Origin: Pirellulales bacterium
Lineage (GTDB): Bacteria; Planctomycetota; Planctomycetia; Pirellulales; Lacipirellulaceae
Length of the DNA stretch: 64,000 nt
NCBI GenBank assembly: GCA_019636345.1
Contig: JAHBXQ010000002.1
Span: forward strand, 372,001 to 436,000
Reading direction: 5' to 3'
Shown: piece by piece, positions 18,308-28,453 of the stretch
Layout: every line of letters starts with the position of its first letter
Position numbering within the stretch: position 1 is the first letter of the stretch
Made by a program: the position numbers and the translations under genes
Notes under the pieces: generated by a model
What the model saw: only the letters and a program-made list of their open reading frames with translations
What the model was told of the DNA's origin: nothing
The model's database searches: none

Positions 18308-18775
18308 TCAAAGCCGGCAGGGCGGGCTGCCGGTGCAGAAGAGTTTATACCGGGCCACGCCTCCGGCGTGGCTTACGCGCAGCTCGACCAGCGAGCCGCA
18401 GCGAGGGCAGTATTCCGGTTCGACGAAGGAGGCCCCGCGATCGGCGGCGCTCTGGCAGCCGACGCAGCGGCGTGCATCGGGGACGATGGCGAGCCGTTCC
18501 GGCGGGATCGGCTCGCGGCAAATCTCGCAGACGACGGCCGTATGCCAGTCGCCCCGATCTTCGCGGTCACCAGGGCGAATTGCGAGCCCCTCGGCCCCGC
18601 AGCGATCGCACTTCAGCCGCGGCCCGTAGCTGGTCAGCAGTTCGCGGACCAACTCCTCCGGCGGGTCGGGCGAGCGGCGCAACAGGCCGAGGGTGCGCAG
18701 TCGGCGCGCGAGCTCGACCTCCCCGGCCAAGGTCCACCACCGACACGCCGGGCATTCCAACTGCATTGAGAGCAT
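18308..18775 (-). CDS. Zinc-knuckle protein with TraR/DksA-type finger
   Basis: A 155-residue cytoplasmic protein with several cysteine pairs: CPAC near residue 8, CDRCG near 56, CEICREPIPPERLAIVPD with CVGC near 83-107 (the TraR/DksA C4 finger pattern) and CPRCG near 123. DksA-type fingers often occur in RNA-polymerase-binding or nucleic-acid proteins, but the coiled coil of DksA is absent, so a general DksA role is not supported. It lies between purU and rlmKL on the same strand. Confidence 0.72.
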   Translation of the reverse strand: MLSMQLECPACRWWTLAGEVELARRLRTLGLLRRSPDPPEELVRELLTSYGPRLKCDRCGAEGLAIRPGDREDRGDWHTAVVCEICREPIPPERLAIVPDARRCVGCQSAADRGASFVEPEYCPRCGSLVELRVSHAGGVARYKLFCTGSPPCRL

Positions 18776-18805
18776 CGGGTCGTTGCTCGGGGAGAAGCAA
18801 TCGCG

Positions 18806-19669
18806 TCACATCGCCGCGCGCACCGCGACGACGTGATTGAAGTGGAGCGTCACCTCGCCGGCGGCGGCGCGGCGGACCCCTTCGACCAAGCATGCCGGTT
18901 CGTTCTCTTCCTGTCCGCGACGGATGATCTCCTCCAGAGGCGTTCCCGGGGCCACCGAATACGCGTTCTGGCAGATGATCTGATTGCCCGCGTCGAGTTC
19001 CGGCACGATGAAATGGCAGGTCGCTCCGTAGGTCAGCATCCGCACGGCGTAAGCGTCATGGTACGGTCGCAGTCCCGGGAAGCTGGGGAGCAGCCCGTGG
19101 TGGAGATTGATGATCCGCCCTCCCGCGTACTTCCAGCAGCTCGCCGGCGGCAAGACCCGCATGTACCGAGCCAGCACGATGAAATCGATCTGCAGCTCGT
19201 CGCAGACGGCGATCATTCGCTCGTCGTCGGCGACTCCGTTTTCGTCGCCGATCGAAAACCAGGGGACGCCGAACTCCTCGGCCAAACCGCGGCACGCGGT
19301 GCGATTGCTCACGAGCGCCGCGGCTTCGGCGTCGATTCGTCCGTCGCGAATCGCCGTGAGCACGGCCCGAGGCGTTTCCTGGCGATAGGTGGCGCAAATC
19401 GCCAGCCGCGGTCGACGGCTCCCCCACGGGGGGGACCAAGTGCGGACCGACAGGCCGGTGCGGCGGCTCACTTCGCGCATCGCGTCGGCGAGCGTCTCTT
19501 GCTGGCCGGCGGGCAAGTCGATCCGCGTGACCATCGAGAACACCGACTCGGCGTCATGGTCGAACATCTGAATCTCGGCGATGTTCGCTCCCAATTCGGT
19601 CACGCAGTGAACGATCGGGTCGGCGAGTCCCCGATTGTCGGGCCCGACGGCAGTGATGACGACTTGCAT
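18806..19669 (-). CDS. purU: Formyltetrahydrofolate deformylase
   Basis: A 287-residue enzyme that splits 10-formyl-tetrahydrofolate into formate and THF, balancing one-carbon units. Residues 1-80 form an ACT regulatory domain (VITAVGPDNRGLADPIVHCV), and the rest is a formyl-transferase fold with INLHHGLLPSFPGLRPYHDA holding the catalytic histidine and ELDAGNQIICQ holding the aspartate. The length is that of the family. An open frame extends 130 codons further upstream, but the ACT domain starts exactly at the chosen ATG. Confidence 0.92.
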   Translation of the reverse strand: MQVVITAVGPDNRGLADPIVHCVTELGANIAEIQMFDHDAESVFSMVTRIDLPAGQQETLADAMREVSRRTGLSVRTWSPPWGSRRPRLAICATYRQETPRAVLTAIRDGRIDAEAAALVSNRTACRGLAEEFGVPWFSIGDENGVADDERMIAVCDELQIDFIVLARYMRVLPPASCWKYAGGRIINLHHGLLPSFPGLRPYHDAYAVRMLTYGATCHFIVPELDAGNQIICQNAYSVAPGTPLEEIIRRGQEENEPACLVEGVRRAAAGEVTLHFNHVVAVRAAM

Positions 19670-19928
19670 GATCCAGAGTTCCTTCGCCCGCGGCGGACGC
19701 CGGGGCCCGGCGAATCTGCCAAATATCGGCAGGGGATTGCAGGGCGTCAAGCGACGCCAACCGCAGATGAACGAAAACCGACGTGACGTCGTCCGCGCTG
19801 CGTTGCGTTTAGCTGCGGTTGCGCTCGTGGAGCTTTGCCGCTTTGGCGGTTGAGCAAGAAAGCGGGACGAGACGCTCGTTCCGCTCGACTGCTGCGCATT
19901 GCGCCGAACGACGCGCCCGGCGAATCTG

Positions 19929-20831
19929 TCAGATGCCGGCCAGCGCCTCGGCGGCAGCCAGGGCGGGCTCCAGTTCCTGCAACAACTCTGACATCTGTTC
20001 CGTTCGCAACCCCAAACCGTAGTAGACGTCGTCTCCCGGCGGAACGGCTTCGGGGACGCCAATCGCCGTCAGTCCGCGCAGCTCGGTCAAGTAGTTGGCC
20101 AGACAGATCACGTTGAGCAGTTCGCGATCCTTGCCCCGGAATTGGCTCGGTTCGCGATGGTACGCAATCGCGTCGCACGTCCGTCGCGGCAACAGCGACT
20201 TGGCGGCGATGTACGAACTGAGATCGGACCGCGAGAACGTGAGCACGTGCCGTTCGGCTTCGATCGCTTCGATCCCCTCGTCGGTCATGTCGAGGACGCG
20301 TCGCCAGTTCGGGCGCATGTACTGGTCGATAAGCAGCGTGCCGATGTCGTGCAGAAGTCCGGCGAGGAAGGCCTCTTCCGGCTCGGCGCGGCGACACACC
20401 TTCGAGATGACGCGGGCCACTTCGCCGACGGCGACCAAGTGCCGCCACAGCCCGGTGCGAGAGTAGTTGCGATACGGCTCGCCGGAATCAGTGAGCCGCG
20501 CCACGTACACCGTGATCGCCAGATTGCGCACCTCGCGGAACCCGAGCAGGGCGATCGCCGTACGCAGATCGCCGACTTGTTGGCGCAGTCCGCGATACGC
20601 GGAGTTGACGCTGCCGAGGATCCGAATGACTAGGGTCGGGTCCTGTTCGACGACGTGCAGCAGGTCCTCGACGTCGGCGTGTTCGTCTCCCGCGACGCTC
20701 AGCACCCGCTGGGCGACGCCGGGCAACGCCGACAGTTCGCACACGCGCGTGAACAACCGCTCGAGCGCTTCCTGGTGCTTGACCGACCGCGAGGGGACGA
20801 CAAGCGTGACGGCGGGCGAGAGAACACTCAT
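19929..20831 (-). CDS. HDOD-domain signalling protein
   Basis: A 300-residue protein built mainly of one HDOD domain (residues 25-220): LSALPGVAQRVLSVAGD, LVIRILGSVNSAYRG, AIALLGFREVRNLA and FLAGLLHDIGTLLIDQY. HDOD domains resemble HD phosphodiesterases, but most lack activity and serve as partner modules in signalling. Here the HD pair appears in LLHDIG, so metal binding cannot be excluded. No receiver or GGDEF domain is fused. It heads the minus-strand run that continues with purU. Confidence 0.87.
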   Translation of the reverse strand: MSVLSPAVTLVVPSRSVKHQEALERLFTRVCELSALPGVAQRVLSVAGDEHADVEDLLHVVEQDPTLVIRILGSVNSAYRGLRQQVGDLRTAIALLGFREVRNLAITVYVARLTDSGEPYRNYSRTGLWRHLVAVGEVARVISKVCRRAEPEEAFLAGLLHDIGTLLIDQYMRPNWRRVLDMTDEGIEAIEAERHVLTFSRSDLSSYIAAKSLLPRRTCDAIAYHREPSQFRGKDRELLNVICLANYLTELRGLTAIGVPEAVPPGDDVYYGLGLRTEQMSELLQELEPALAAAEALAGI

Positions 20832-21173
20832 CGACGGCGCAGGCGAACGACGGGAGGCGGCGAGGCGGTTCCGGGTCGGCTTACCAGGGCCGGTTGGGAC
20901 GTAGCTCGCGATACAGCAAACCTACCACGTTCGGGGGGGACGCCTGACAACGGGGCTGAAATTCCCGAGTTGCGGGTCTCCGTACAGGCGGCAGAACCGG
21001 TCCACGCCGAGCGACGCGAACGCCGCCGCAGCCGTTTTGCCCCGGGGGACGTTGCGACCTAAGTTACAGTGCGGGATCGTTCGCCTCCGGCGGTCGCCCC
21101 GCCCGCTTTGCATGCGCGCCGCGCTTGTTCACCCCGCAGAATCGCCTCTCGAATTGTCTGGTCAGGATCGCGT
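20832..21173. other. Intergenic region between divergent HDOD and AAA genes
   Basis: No gene, repeat or hairpin is supported. A TACAGT at 21065-21070 could be a -10 box for the AAA gene, but the nearest -35-like hexamer is too far away. Confidence 0.35.
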
Positions 21174-22652
21174 ATGAGCAGCGCCTCTGCGAACGCAGCT
21201 TCCGCCGCGGTCGAGCCGTTGTCTTCCGACGATTCGGCGGCGCGCACGGTCAACGATCTCGAATCGCTGCTCGATCGGATCAACCGCCTGACGCAGGTCG
21301 GGGGCGAGGGCGGCAACGCAAACGCAGCCCGACCCTTCCGTCCGACTGCCGCGGCGCCCTCGGTCGCCGCCGTACCGGAACTCGAGGAAGACGCTGAGTG
21401 GACTCCCCCCGAGCCGAAGTCGCTCGACGAGGCGGGAGTCACCGAGGGCCAGCTCGAGCACCTCGTTCTGAAAACGCTGGCTGCGTTCGGCGACCTGTCG
21501 GGCCGTGACGTGGCGGTGCAGCACTCGATGCCTTTCTGCCTCGTCGAGCCGCAGTTGCAGGCGATGAAGCTTGCCCAATTGGTGGCGTTCCGCGGCGCGG
21601 CGCCGATGAACGACTACCTGTACCAACTGACCGACTTGGGGCGCGAACGAGCCAAAAAGCTGTCCGAACAGTGCAGCTACTTCGGCGCTGCGCCGGTGAC
21701 GCTCAAGGCCTACGTCGAGTCGGTCCGACAGCAGACGCTCACCAAGTGCCATCCGACCGAGACCGATCTCAAGCGAGCCTTCGAGGATCTGCTCGTCAAT
21801 CCGCACATGCTGCGGCGGCTGGGGCCGGCCGTGAACTCGGGCCGCGGGATGTTCCTGTTCGGCCAGCCCGGCAACGGCAAGACGAGCATCGCCGAACGCG
21901 TCACCCGCGCCTTCGGCGACTGCATTTGGATCCCCCGGGCGGTCTGCATCGACGGCGAGATCATGCGGATCTTCGACCCGGCCGTCCACGAGCCGGCGCC
22001 GCTGAAGGAGACCACGGGGCCGCTCGACAAGCGCCCGTTCGACCGCCGCTGGGTGCGAGTTCGTCGCCCCACGATCGTCGTCGGCGGCGAATTGACGATG
22101 GACTCGCTCGAGGTCAACGCCAGCGCGGGGGTCGGGGTCAGCGAGGCCCCGATCCAGCTCAAAAGCAACTGCGGCACGTTGGTGATCGACGACTTCGGCC
22201 GTCAGCGAATGACGACCGACGAACTGCTCAACCGGTGGATCGTCCCGTTGGAAAAACGGTACGACTTCCTGCAACTCGCCAACGGCAAGAAGATCCAGGT
22301 GCCGTTCGACCAACTCATCATTTTTTCGACGAACCTGGAACCGCGCGACTTGGTCGACGACGCCTTCCTGCGGCGGATTCCCTACAAGATCGAGGTGATC
22401 GACCCGTCGGAGGAGGAGTTTCGCAAGCTGTTCGAGATCATGGCGCCGAAGCTCGACGTGAAGTTCGACCAGGCGGCGCTCGACTACTTGATCGAGGCCC
22501 ACTACCGGTCGGTCAACCGCCCGTTCCGCGCGTGCCAGCCGCGCGACCTCTTGTTGCAGATCGTCAATTACTGCCGCTACAGCGAACGCCAGCCGGCGAT
22601 GTCGCAGGAGTTCTTCGACTACGCGGTCGAAAACTACTTCGCCGTCATGTAG
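21174..22652 (+). CDS. AAA-family ATPase with N-terminal accessory domain
   Basis: A 492-residue protein. Residues 1-90 are Ala/Glu-rich and low in complexity. Residues 95-180 ([20 protein letters not shown] and [15 protein letters not shown]) look like a winged-helix fold. The ATPase core has Walker A GQPGNGKT near residue 228 and Walker B TLVIDDFG near 340, and an arginine-rich [14 protein letters not shown] near 400. A ribosome site-like CAGGA lies 7 bases before the ATG. I recall similar ATPases in planctomycetes near pilus or secretion genes, but none is visible here. Function unknown. Confidence 0.8.
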   Translation: MSSASANAASAAVEPLSSDDSAARTVNDLESLLDRINRLTQVGGEGGNANAARPFRPTAAAPSVAAVPELEEDAEWTPPEPKSLDEAGVTEGQLEHLVLKTLAAFGDLSGRDVAVQHSMPFCLVEPQLQAMKLAQLVAFRGAAPMNDYLYQLTDLGRERAKKLSEQCSYFGAAPVTLKAYVESVRQQTLTKCHPTETDLKRAFEDLLVNPHMLRRLGPAVNSGRGMFLFGQPGNGKTSIAERVTRAFGDCIWIPRAVCIDGEIMRIFDPAVHEPAPLKETTGPLDKRPFDRRWVRVRRPTIVVGGELTMDSLEVNASAGVGVSEAPIQLKSNCGTLVIDDFGRQRMTTDELLNRWIVPLEKRYDFLQLANGKKIQVPFDQLIIFSTNLEPRDLVDDAFLRRIPYKIEVIDPSEEEFRKLFEIMAPKLDVKFDQAALDYLIEAHYRSVNRPFRACQPRDLLLQIVNYCRYSERQPAMSQEFFDYAVENYFAVM

Positions 22653-22675
22653 CGACGCGACCGCGCCCCGCGGCC

Positions 22676-23251
22676 TCAGCCGCGCGACAGTTCCAGGCCG
22701 AAGTCGAGCGGCAGTTGCCGGTCGCTTGCTTCCGCACCGGCCAACTCCTTGAAGAGCAGGCTCGGCTGGATGTCGCGGTTGTGCTGGTACTTGCTGTCGT
22801 ACTCGACGATCTCGCCGGTCAGTTCGTGATAGAAGATCTGGCAGATCGGCACGCCGGGGTAAATGCGGATCGGCTGCACCGCGAACATCTCCAGCGTCCA
22901 GTAGCCGCAGAACCCCACGTCGCCGAAGCCCGCGGTGACGTGCACGAACAAACCCAGCCGACCTACGGACGATCGGCCCTCGATCTGCGGGACTAAATTG
23001 TGGGTCTCGGTCCGCTCGACTGTCCGGCCCAGGTAGAGCTGGTTCGGGCTCAGCACGAGCCCCTCCTCGGGGATTCTCACCCGGCGCACTCGATTGGCCT
23101 TGGCCATGTCGAGGACCACCTCTTCGTACACGATCAACTCGTCGTGAAGCGTGAGGTTGTAGCTGTTGGGGTTGAGTCGCGTCGGCTCGAACGGATCGAT
23201 CTGGATGTCGCCGCCGAGTCGCTGCAGGATCGCCGGTCCAGTGAGAATCAT
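22676..23251 (-). CDS. dcd: dCTP deaminase
   Basis: A 191-residue enzyme of the Dcd/dUTPase fold that converts dCTP to dUTP for dTTP synthesis. The signature EGRSSVGRLGLFVHVTAG (about residues 108-125) and GFCGYWTLEM are present, as is the C-terminal segment with the YQHN that closes over the substrate. Whether it is also a dUTPase (bifunctional form) is not decided. The ATG MILTGPAIL is chosen over a TTG three codons upstream. It lies 63 bases downstream of nth on the same strand. Confidence 0.92.
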   Translation of the reverse strand: MILTGPAILQRLGGDIQIDPFEPTRLNPNSYNLTLHDELIVYEEVVLDMAKANRVRRVRIPEEGLVLSPNQLYLGRTVERTETHNLVPQIEGRSSVGRLGLFVHVTAGFGDVGFCGYWTLEMFAVQPIRIYPGVPICQIFYHELTGEIVEYDSKYQHNRDIQPSLLFKELAGAEASDRQLPLDFGLELSRG

Positions 23252-23314
23252 TGCGAGCAAGCCTCTGTGGCCGTCGGGGGCGGTCGTCCGCCGCGAGCTG
23301 ACACAGCCGCTATT

Positions 23315-24040
23315 CTAACCGGCGACGCCGTTTTTCGGGCAGAAACTTTTCATGGAACAGCCGTCGCACGCCGGCTTGCGGGCCTTACAGACCTGCCGGC
23401 CGTGAAAGATCAGCCGGTGCGAAAAACCGATCCATTCGTCTTGCGGGACCAGTTCCATCAGGTCCCGTTCGATCTTCACGGCGTCGGCGAATTCGGTGAG
23501 CCCCAGCCGTTGGCTGAGCCGTTGGACGTGCGTGTCGACGACCACCCCCGTCGGCAGTCCGAACGCGGTCCCGAGCACGACATTCGCCGTCTTGCGACCG
23601 ACCCCGGCCAACGCAGTCAGTTCGTCGAGCGTTTGCGGGACCTCGCCGTCATGCTCTTCGACCAGCGCCCGGCTGCAGGCCTGGATGTTCTTGGCCTTGT
23701 TGCGAAAGAAGCCGGTGCTTTGGACCGCTTTCTCAATCGACGCCAGAGGCGCCGCGGCGAATGCGGCGGGATCGGGATACTTTTTGAAGAGTCCCGGGGT
23801 CACTTGGTTGACCCGCTCGTCGGTGCACTGGGCCGACAAGATCGTCGCCACCAGCAGGTGGAACGGCGTCTCGTGCTCCAGTGCGCACTCGACCTCGGGA
23901 AAGTCTCGCTTGAGTTGCTTGACGACTCGGGCGGCTTGCTTCTTCCGCTCGGCAAGTGCGAGCGCGGGCTTCCTTGCCGTAGCTTTCCTCGCGGCGGGCT
24001 TTCCCTTCGCCGCCGCACGAGCACGTTTGGGGGCGGGCAT
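23315..24040 (-). CDS. nth: Endonuclease III (HhH-GPD DNA glycosylase)
   Basis: A 241-residue glycosylase/AP lyase of base excision repair for oxidised pyrimidines. LAGVGRKTANVVL holds the helix-hairpin-helix lysine, VVDTHVQRLSQRLGL the catalytic aspartate, and the 4Fe-4S cluster ligands follow the C-X6-C-X2-C-X5-C spacing in the tail. The first 35 residues are Lys/Ala-rich (RARAAAKGKPAARKATARK), an added basic tail relative to E. coli Nth that may bind DNA. The ATG MPAPKRAR is the only start that leaves this tail in frame without the noise upstream. Confidence 0.93.
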   Translation of the reverse strand: MPAPKRARAAAKGKPAARKATARKPALALAERKKQAARVVKQLKRDFPEVECALEHETPFHLLVATILSAQCTDERVNQVTPGLFKKYPDPAAFAAAPLASIEKAVQSTGFFRNKAKNIQACSRALVEEHDGEVPQTLDELTALAGVGRKTANVVLGTAFGLPTGVVVDTHVQRLSQRLGLTEFADAVKIERDLMELVPQDEWIGFSHRLIFHGRQVCKARKPACDGCSMKSFCPKNGVAG

Positions 24041-24706
24041 CAGCGTGATCCTGGGGAAACAGAATGCCGAACTCACCGCGGAGCCGGGCGTTGCCGGGAC
24101 GCTTGTCGCCCCCGACGATTCTCGGCGACGGAACCCGCATGTCAACCGCCGATTCAGGGCCAAGCGAGCGCACAACCGGCGCCTTGGCAGCGAGTGCTGG
24201 CACGCATTGGCGGCGATCCACAGTCCGTTTGCCGGATTTGCTTGGCCTCCACGCTTCCCGATCTGCCGATGACCGGCATAGGGCTCGGCGATTGCGGTCT
24301 CAGGGACGAGAAGAAGCGACCAACAGCTCGGACTCGCAAGCGTGTCGAGCATGCATTGCCAAGTTCGCTCCAAGCGGAGCGATCAGGGCAGGGGAGGGGG
24401 GACGCCCTGACGGAGGGCGCTGCCTCGCGGAGACTTCGTCAATTCGTTGAAGAGCCCGGGCGTTCTTGCAGGGCGTCACCTCTCCCAATGCTCTCTCCCA
24501 GAAGGGGGAGCGACTCTTGATCCAAGCCTGCGAAAACAGTCGCTCCGACGACGCAGGGCGTCCCCTCGGCTCGCCCCGTCGGAAAGCGGATTATTCCGGC
24601 TGCGTGACCAGCCCTCGGTCCTGGTGGCCGAGGTCCGAGCCGCTGCCTATAATCAACCAATCGTCCCGCCCCCGACTCGAAGTGCACCGATCAGGTGACC
24701 TCGCCG
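24041..24706. other. 666-base gap with no supported gene
   Basis: No conserved frame, tRNA or dispersed repeat is seen. TATAAT at 24648-24653 could be the -10 of the following gene, but its -35 region is poor. One short GC hairpin lies near 24401-24417. Confidence 0.4.
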
Positions 24707-25123
24707 ATGCCTGCCGAGCCGCTCTCCGACGCCGATGAAGCCCTCGTCGACGACGCCCTTTACCGGCAGGGGATCGAGCATTTCAACGCCTGCGACTTCT
24801 TCGAGGCCCACGAGGTGTGGGAGGAGTTGTGGACCGACTATCGCGGTCCTCTGCGAAAGTTTTTTCAGGGGTTGATCCAGTCGGCGGTGGCCCTGCACCA
24901 CTTCGGCAACGGCAATCTCCGCGGGGCCCGCAAGGTGTACGGCACGAGCCGGGCGTACCTGACCGACTATCGCCCCGGGCAGTTGGGACTCGATCTGGAC
25001 AAGTTCCTCGCCGAGTTCGACCGTTGTTTCGCCCCGCTTGTCGACGACCCCGACGCGATGAGAGGGATCGAAGTCGATCCCGAGACGATTCCGGAGATTC
25101 ACCTGCAAGCCGACTCCGCCTAA
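24707..25123 (+). CDS. DUF309 family protein
   Basis: A 138-residue helical protein of the DUF309 family, recognised from FNACDFFEAHEVWEELW near residue 25 and FFQGLIQSAVALHHFGNGN near 50. The His and Glu residues of the AHEVWE motif are typical; the family's biochemical role is not known. The ATG at 24707 is used; a GTG at 24695 would add 4 residues. The next gene starts 55 bases downstream on the same strand. Confidence 0.85.
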   Translation: MPAEPLSDADEALVDDALYRQGIEHFNACDFFEAHEVWEELWTDYRGPLRKFFQGLIQSAVALHHFGNGNLRGARKVYGTSRAYLTDYRPGQLGLDLDKFLAEFDRCFAPLVDDPDAMRGIEVDPETIPEIHLQADSA

Positions 25124-25178
25124 GGGCGCGAACGCTTCGCCCCTCGATCCGCGCTGTACCTGCCGACGAGCCCTCGCC

Positions 25179-25907
25179 ATGTTGCCTTGGAACGCTGACG
25201 ACCTCGCCTTTGACGAATCCACGTTTTCCGGCGTCGGGCGGCTGTTTCCCCTGCCGAATCTGGTGATGTTTCCGCACGTCATGCAGCCGCTGCATATCTT
25301 CGAGCAGCGGTATCGCACGATGCTCAACGAGGCCCTCGACAGCGACGGCCTGTTGGCGATGGGGGTCGTCACCGGCGACTTCGAGTCCGAGCGGCCGCCG
25401 GTTTGTCCCCACGTCTGCCTCGGCAAGGTGGTCACCCATCACCGGCTCGACGACGGGCGGTACAACGTCCTGCTGTTGGGGATGCGGCGAGCGCGGATCG
25501 TGAGCGAACTGCCGGACGACCGGCCCTTTCGTCGAGCCGAGCTGGAGCTGCTCGACGATTTCGCCCCGACCGCGGGAGACGACGATCGGGCGGAGTTGCA
25601 GCGCGAACTGACTGAGCGGTTCGGCGAATCGCTGCAGGGGAGCGCCCTGGTCGACGAAGCAATTCGCAGTTTTCTGTCCGACGAGGCGCCCCTGGGGGTG
25701 CTGACCGATCTGGTGAGCTTCGCCGCTCCGCTGGGGCTTGAGGAAAAGTGCGCCTTGCTGGCCGAGGGGAACGTCGATCGCCGGGCCAAGCTGCTCAATC
25801 GCTGGCTTCGCAGCCATGCGAAGGGGGCGTCCACGCAGCCGCCGGCGCCGAAATTTGCCGCGCAGAAGTCCTCGTTGCGGTTCCCGCCCCGATTCAGCTC
25901 GAATTGA
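25179..25907 (+). CDS. Lon-type substrate-binding (LON N-terminal) domain protein
   Basis: A 242-residue stand-alone protein of the LON substrate-binding domain. LFPLPNLVMFPHVMQPLHIFE near residue 22 is the hallmark, and the beta-rich core continues to about residue 130; the remainder is helical. There is no ATPase or protease domain, so it cannot be a Lon protease; stand-alone members are widespread and of unknown function. It directly follows DUF309, a pairing that may be functional but is not explained by sequence. Confidence 0.87.
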   Translation: MLPWNADDLAFDESTFSGVGRLFPLPNLVMFPHVMQPLHIFEQRYRTMLNEALDSDGLLAMGVVTGDFESERPPVCPHVCLGKVVTHHRLDDGRYNVLLLGMRRARIVSELPDDRPFRRAELELLDDFAPTAGDDDRAELQRELTERFGESLQGSALVDEAIRSFLSDEAPLGVLTDLVSFAAPLGLEEKCALLAEGNVDRRAKLLNRWLRSHAKGASTQPPAPKFAAQKSSLRFPPRFSSN

Positions 25908-26157
25908 CCGGCGAGATTCTGGCGCATTGGCGTCGAGCAACGCGGGTTTCCGATCAGTTCCCGCTAGCCGCGCTGATCATCGCCCCTGGCGCCGTGCCGT
26001 TCGGTGAACTCCGCCGACGGTCGGCGGTTGACGCCTTGCATCCCATCGGCGATTCTCTGCGGAGCGCCGCAGGCTCTGGCTTTCAAGCCTTCGTTCGAGT
26101 GCATTGAGGGCTGGCCCCGTATTTCAGTTGTTCGCTCGCCCGACTGGCAGGTTCACG

Positions 26158-26802
26158 ATGCCCACGACTTCTCGCGACGCCGGCAGCCTCTCCGGCGAAA
26201 TCGACGACGCCCCCCCCGCAGCGGCCGACGACGCCATCGTCGACCTGCCGCGGATTGAACGGGCCGTGCGTGAAATTCTGGCCGCCGTGGGCGAGGACCC
26301 GGACCGCGAAGGATTGCGCGAGACGCCGGCCCGCGTCGCCCGGATGTACAAGGAACTGTTCAGCGGGCTTCACAGCGATCCGCGGGTTCACCTGCAAAAG
26401 TTTTTCACCGAAAAGTACGACGAGATGGTCCTCGTCAAGGACATTTCGTTCAACAGCATGTGCGAGCACCACATGTTGCCGTTCATCGGCAAGGCCCACA
26501 TCGGCTATGTCCCGAACGGCAAGGTCGTGGGGCTGAGCAAGTTGGCCCGCGTCGTCGAGGAAGTCTCACGCCGCCCGCAGGTGCAGGAGCGGATGACCGA
26601 GCAGATCGCCGACCTGTTGGTCGAGGAACTGCAGGTGAAAGGGGTCGCGGTGGTGATCGAGGCGGCCCACTCCTGCATGTCGATTCGCGGAGTTCGCAAG
26701 CCGGGGAGCGTCTGCGTCACCTCGGCGATGAAGGGGCTGTTCCGCTCGAACCTATCGAGCCGCTCGGAGATCATGACTCTGATCTACGGCAACCAGAGTT
26801 AG
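26158..26802 (+). CDS. folE: GTP cyclohydrolase I
   Basis: A 214-residue enzyme that opens GTP to dihydroneopterin triphosphate, the first step to folate and other pterins. [20 protein letters not shown] holds zinc ligands Cys and His, and [17 protein letters not shown] the second zinc Cys and active-site histidine. The first 30 residues ([20 protein letters not shown]) are variable. The ATG at 26158 is preferred to an ATG at 26104, since the added peptide has no family match. Confidence 0.95.
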   Translation: MPTTSRDAGSLSGEIDDAPPAAADDAIVDLPRIERAVREILAAVGEDPDREGLRETPARVARMYKELFSGLHSDPRVHLQKFFTEKYDEMVLVKDISFNSMCEHHMLPFIGKAHIGYVPNGKVVGLSKLARVVEEVSRRPQVQERMTEQIADLLVEELQVKGVAVVIEAAHSCMSIRGVRKPGSVCVTSAMKGLFRSNLSSRSEIMTLIYGNQS

Positions 26803-27000
26803 CGGCCTCGAGGCGACCAGCTCTTTGGCTTGCAGGCCTCTGTCCGCCGGATCGTTCAGCCCGAGTTCACGCCCCCGCTCGCTGACGGTTGCTGCTGATT
26901 GTCGCCGGCTGTTTCCGGGCAGCGACGGCCCTGCCGCTTGGTCGCGGCGTCGTTTACCATGCGGGATTCCCTGCGGATTCCTCGGCTCGACGGCGGCGTC

Positions 27001-27759
27001 ATGGTTCTCTTCGCTCAGTTCCTGCTTCGACTGGCCTTCGGGCTGGCCGCTTGCATGGCGACCGTGTCGCCGCGGCTCGTGTCCAGCGGTTACTTTCGCA
27101 ACCATCTCTACGTGACGCTCGGGCTGGCGGCGATGGCCGCGTTGGCGACCGGGGCGATCGGCTCGGGGGGCATGGCGGCGGCCATCGCGGCCGCGGGGGC
27201 CAGTTACGTCGGCGCCGTCTGTTGGCTCTACGAGAAGCCCGCGGCCGGGAAGATTGCTCTGGTCGCAGTCGCGTTTGCGGCGCTCGCGAGTCTCTGGCAA
27301 CTCAGCGATGCGACGGCCGGTTCGGCCGCGCTCCCCGCGGTCGCCGTTCTGCGGCGGATCAACTTGGCGACCTCGGGGCTGCTGGTCGGCGCCGTGACCG
27401 CCGCGATGCTGCTGGGGCATTGGTATCTGAACGCCCCCGGGATGAAGCTCGAACCCCTGCGGCGGCTGATCGCGCTGATTGTCCTGGCCATTGTGCTGCA
27501 AGTCGCGGTCTGCAGCGTTGGGGCCTGTCTTTCCTGGAAGTCGGGAGCGACGTTCGACGGGGGGACCCTGGCCCTGTTGGCCATTCGCTGGGGCTTCGGA
27601 CTGATTGGCGTGGCAGCCCTGGCGTGGATGGCCCGCAAGACGCTCGAGATCCCCAACACGCAGAGCGCGACGGGCATTCTCTATGTCGCGGTCATTGGCT
27701 CCTTCACCGGGGAGGTGATGTCGATCCTGCTGGCCGCGGAACATGCGTATCCGATGTAA
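27001..27759 (+). CDS. Polytopic membrane protein of unknown function
   Basis: A 252-residue protein with about eight hydrophobic segments and short loops, and the segment GHWYLNAPGMKLEPLRRL near residue 139 between helices. It is not a transporter family I can name. The ATG at 27001 places the first helix (FAQFLLRLAFGLAACMA) at the N-terminus; longer frames add non-hydrophobic residues. It lies between folE and a zinc-ribbon protein on the same strand. Confidence 0.72.
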   Translation: MVLFAQFLLRLAFGLAACMATVSPRLVSSGYFRNHLYVTLGLAAMAALATGAIGSGGMAAAIAAAGASYVGAVCWLYEKPAAGKIALVAVAFAALASLWQLSDATAGSAALPAVAVLRRINLATSGLLVGAVTAAMLLGHWYLNAPGMKLEPLRRLIALIVLAIVLQVAVCSVGACLSWKSGATFDGGTLALLAIRWGFGLIGVAALAWMARKTLEIPNTQSATGILYVAVIGSFTGEVMSILLAAEHAYPM

Positions 27760-27906
27760 CGCGGCGGGGGCTGGGAGACCATGGTCCCATAATCCCTCCG
27801 CCCCCGCCCCTCGTCTTCGCGGGGCGGTTGTGGTTCAATGAAATGAACGTACGTCCATTCTCGCGTGAGTTCTCGACGGGCGCCGCGACGCCCGCGCCGG
27901 TGGAAT

Positions 27907-28362
27907 ATGAACGTCGCCTATGCGTGTCCCCAATGTCACGGGGTCGTCCGATTGAGTTTTGACGCCGCCACGCGGGATCTCGTTTGTCCGGCGTGCCGTC
28001 AGGCGATTGCCGTCCCTGAGGGGGCGGTCGTCGGCGACCGGGTTCAGCGGTGCTTGGCCTGCCCCAGCACCGACCTGTTCGTGCGAAAGGACTTTCCGCA
28101 ACGGCTCGGCGTGCTGCTGGTGGCCATCGGCATCATCGGCAGCTCGATCGCCTGGCACTACGGCAACCTGTGGTGGACCTTCGGCATCCTATTCGCCACG
28201 GCCCTGGCCGACGTCGTGCTGTATCTGGTCGTCGGCGACGCGCTGATGTGCTACCGCTGCGGGGCCCTCTACCGCGGCGTCGCCGAAATGGACACGCACG
28301 GGGCGTTTGATCTGGAGACCCATGAGCGGTATCGCCAGTTGGCGGCGCGGTTGAAGGGGTAG
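27907..28362 (+). CDS. Zinc-ribbon protein with two membrane helices
   Basis: A 151-residue protein. A four-cysteine ribbon (CPQC...CPAC) fills residues 7-35, a further CLAC follows near residue 52, and two hydrophobic helices cover about residues 68-87 and 93-113. After the helices CYRCG (about residue 116) and an amphipathic tail follow. Of the same type as the gene at 9196 but without close similarity beyond the ribbon. Its function is unknown. Confidence 0.72.
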   Translation: MNVAYACPQCHGVVRLSFDAATRDLVCPACRQAIAVPEGAVVGDRVQRCLACPSTDLFVRKDFPQRLGVLLVAIGIIGSSIAWHYGNLWWTFGILFATALADVVLYLVVGDALMCYRCGALYRGVAEMDTHGAFDLETHERYRQLAARLKG

Positions 28363-28453
28363 GGGGTGATCGGCGACTGATTGCTTCGCGTTTTGCTTTC
28401 TCAATCCCTTGCGCCCCTTTCTCGGCCCTAAGCCCTCAGCCCCCCTCCCCCCC

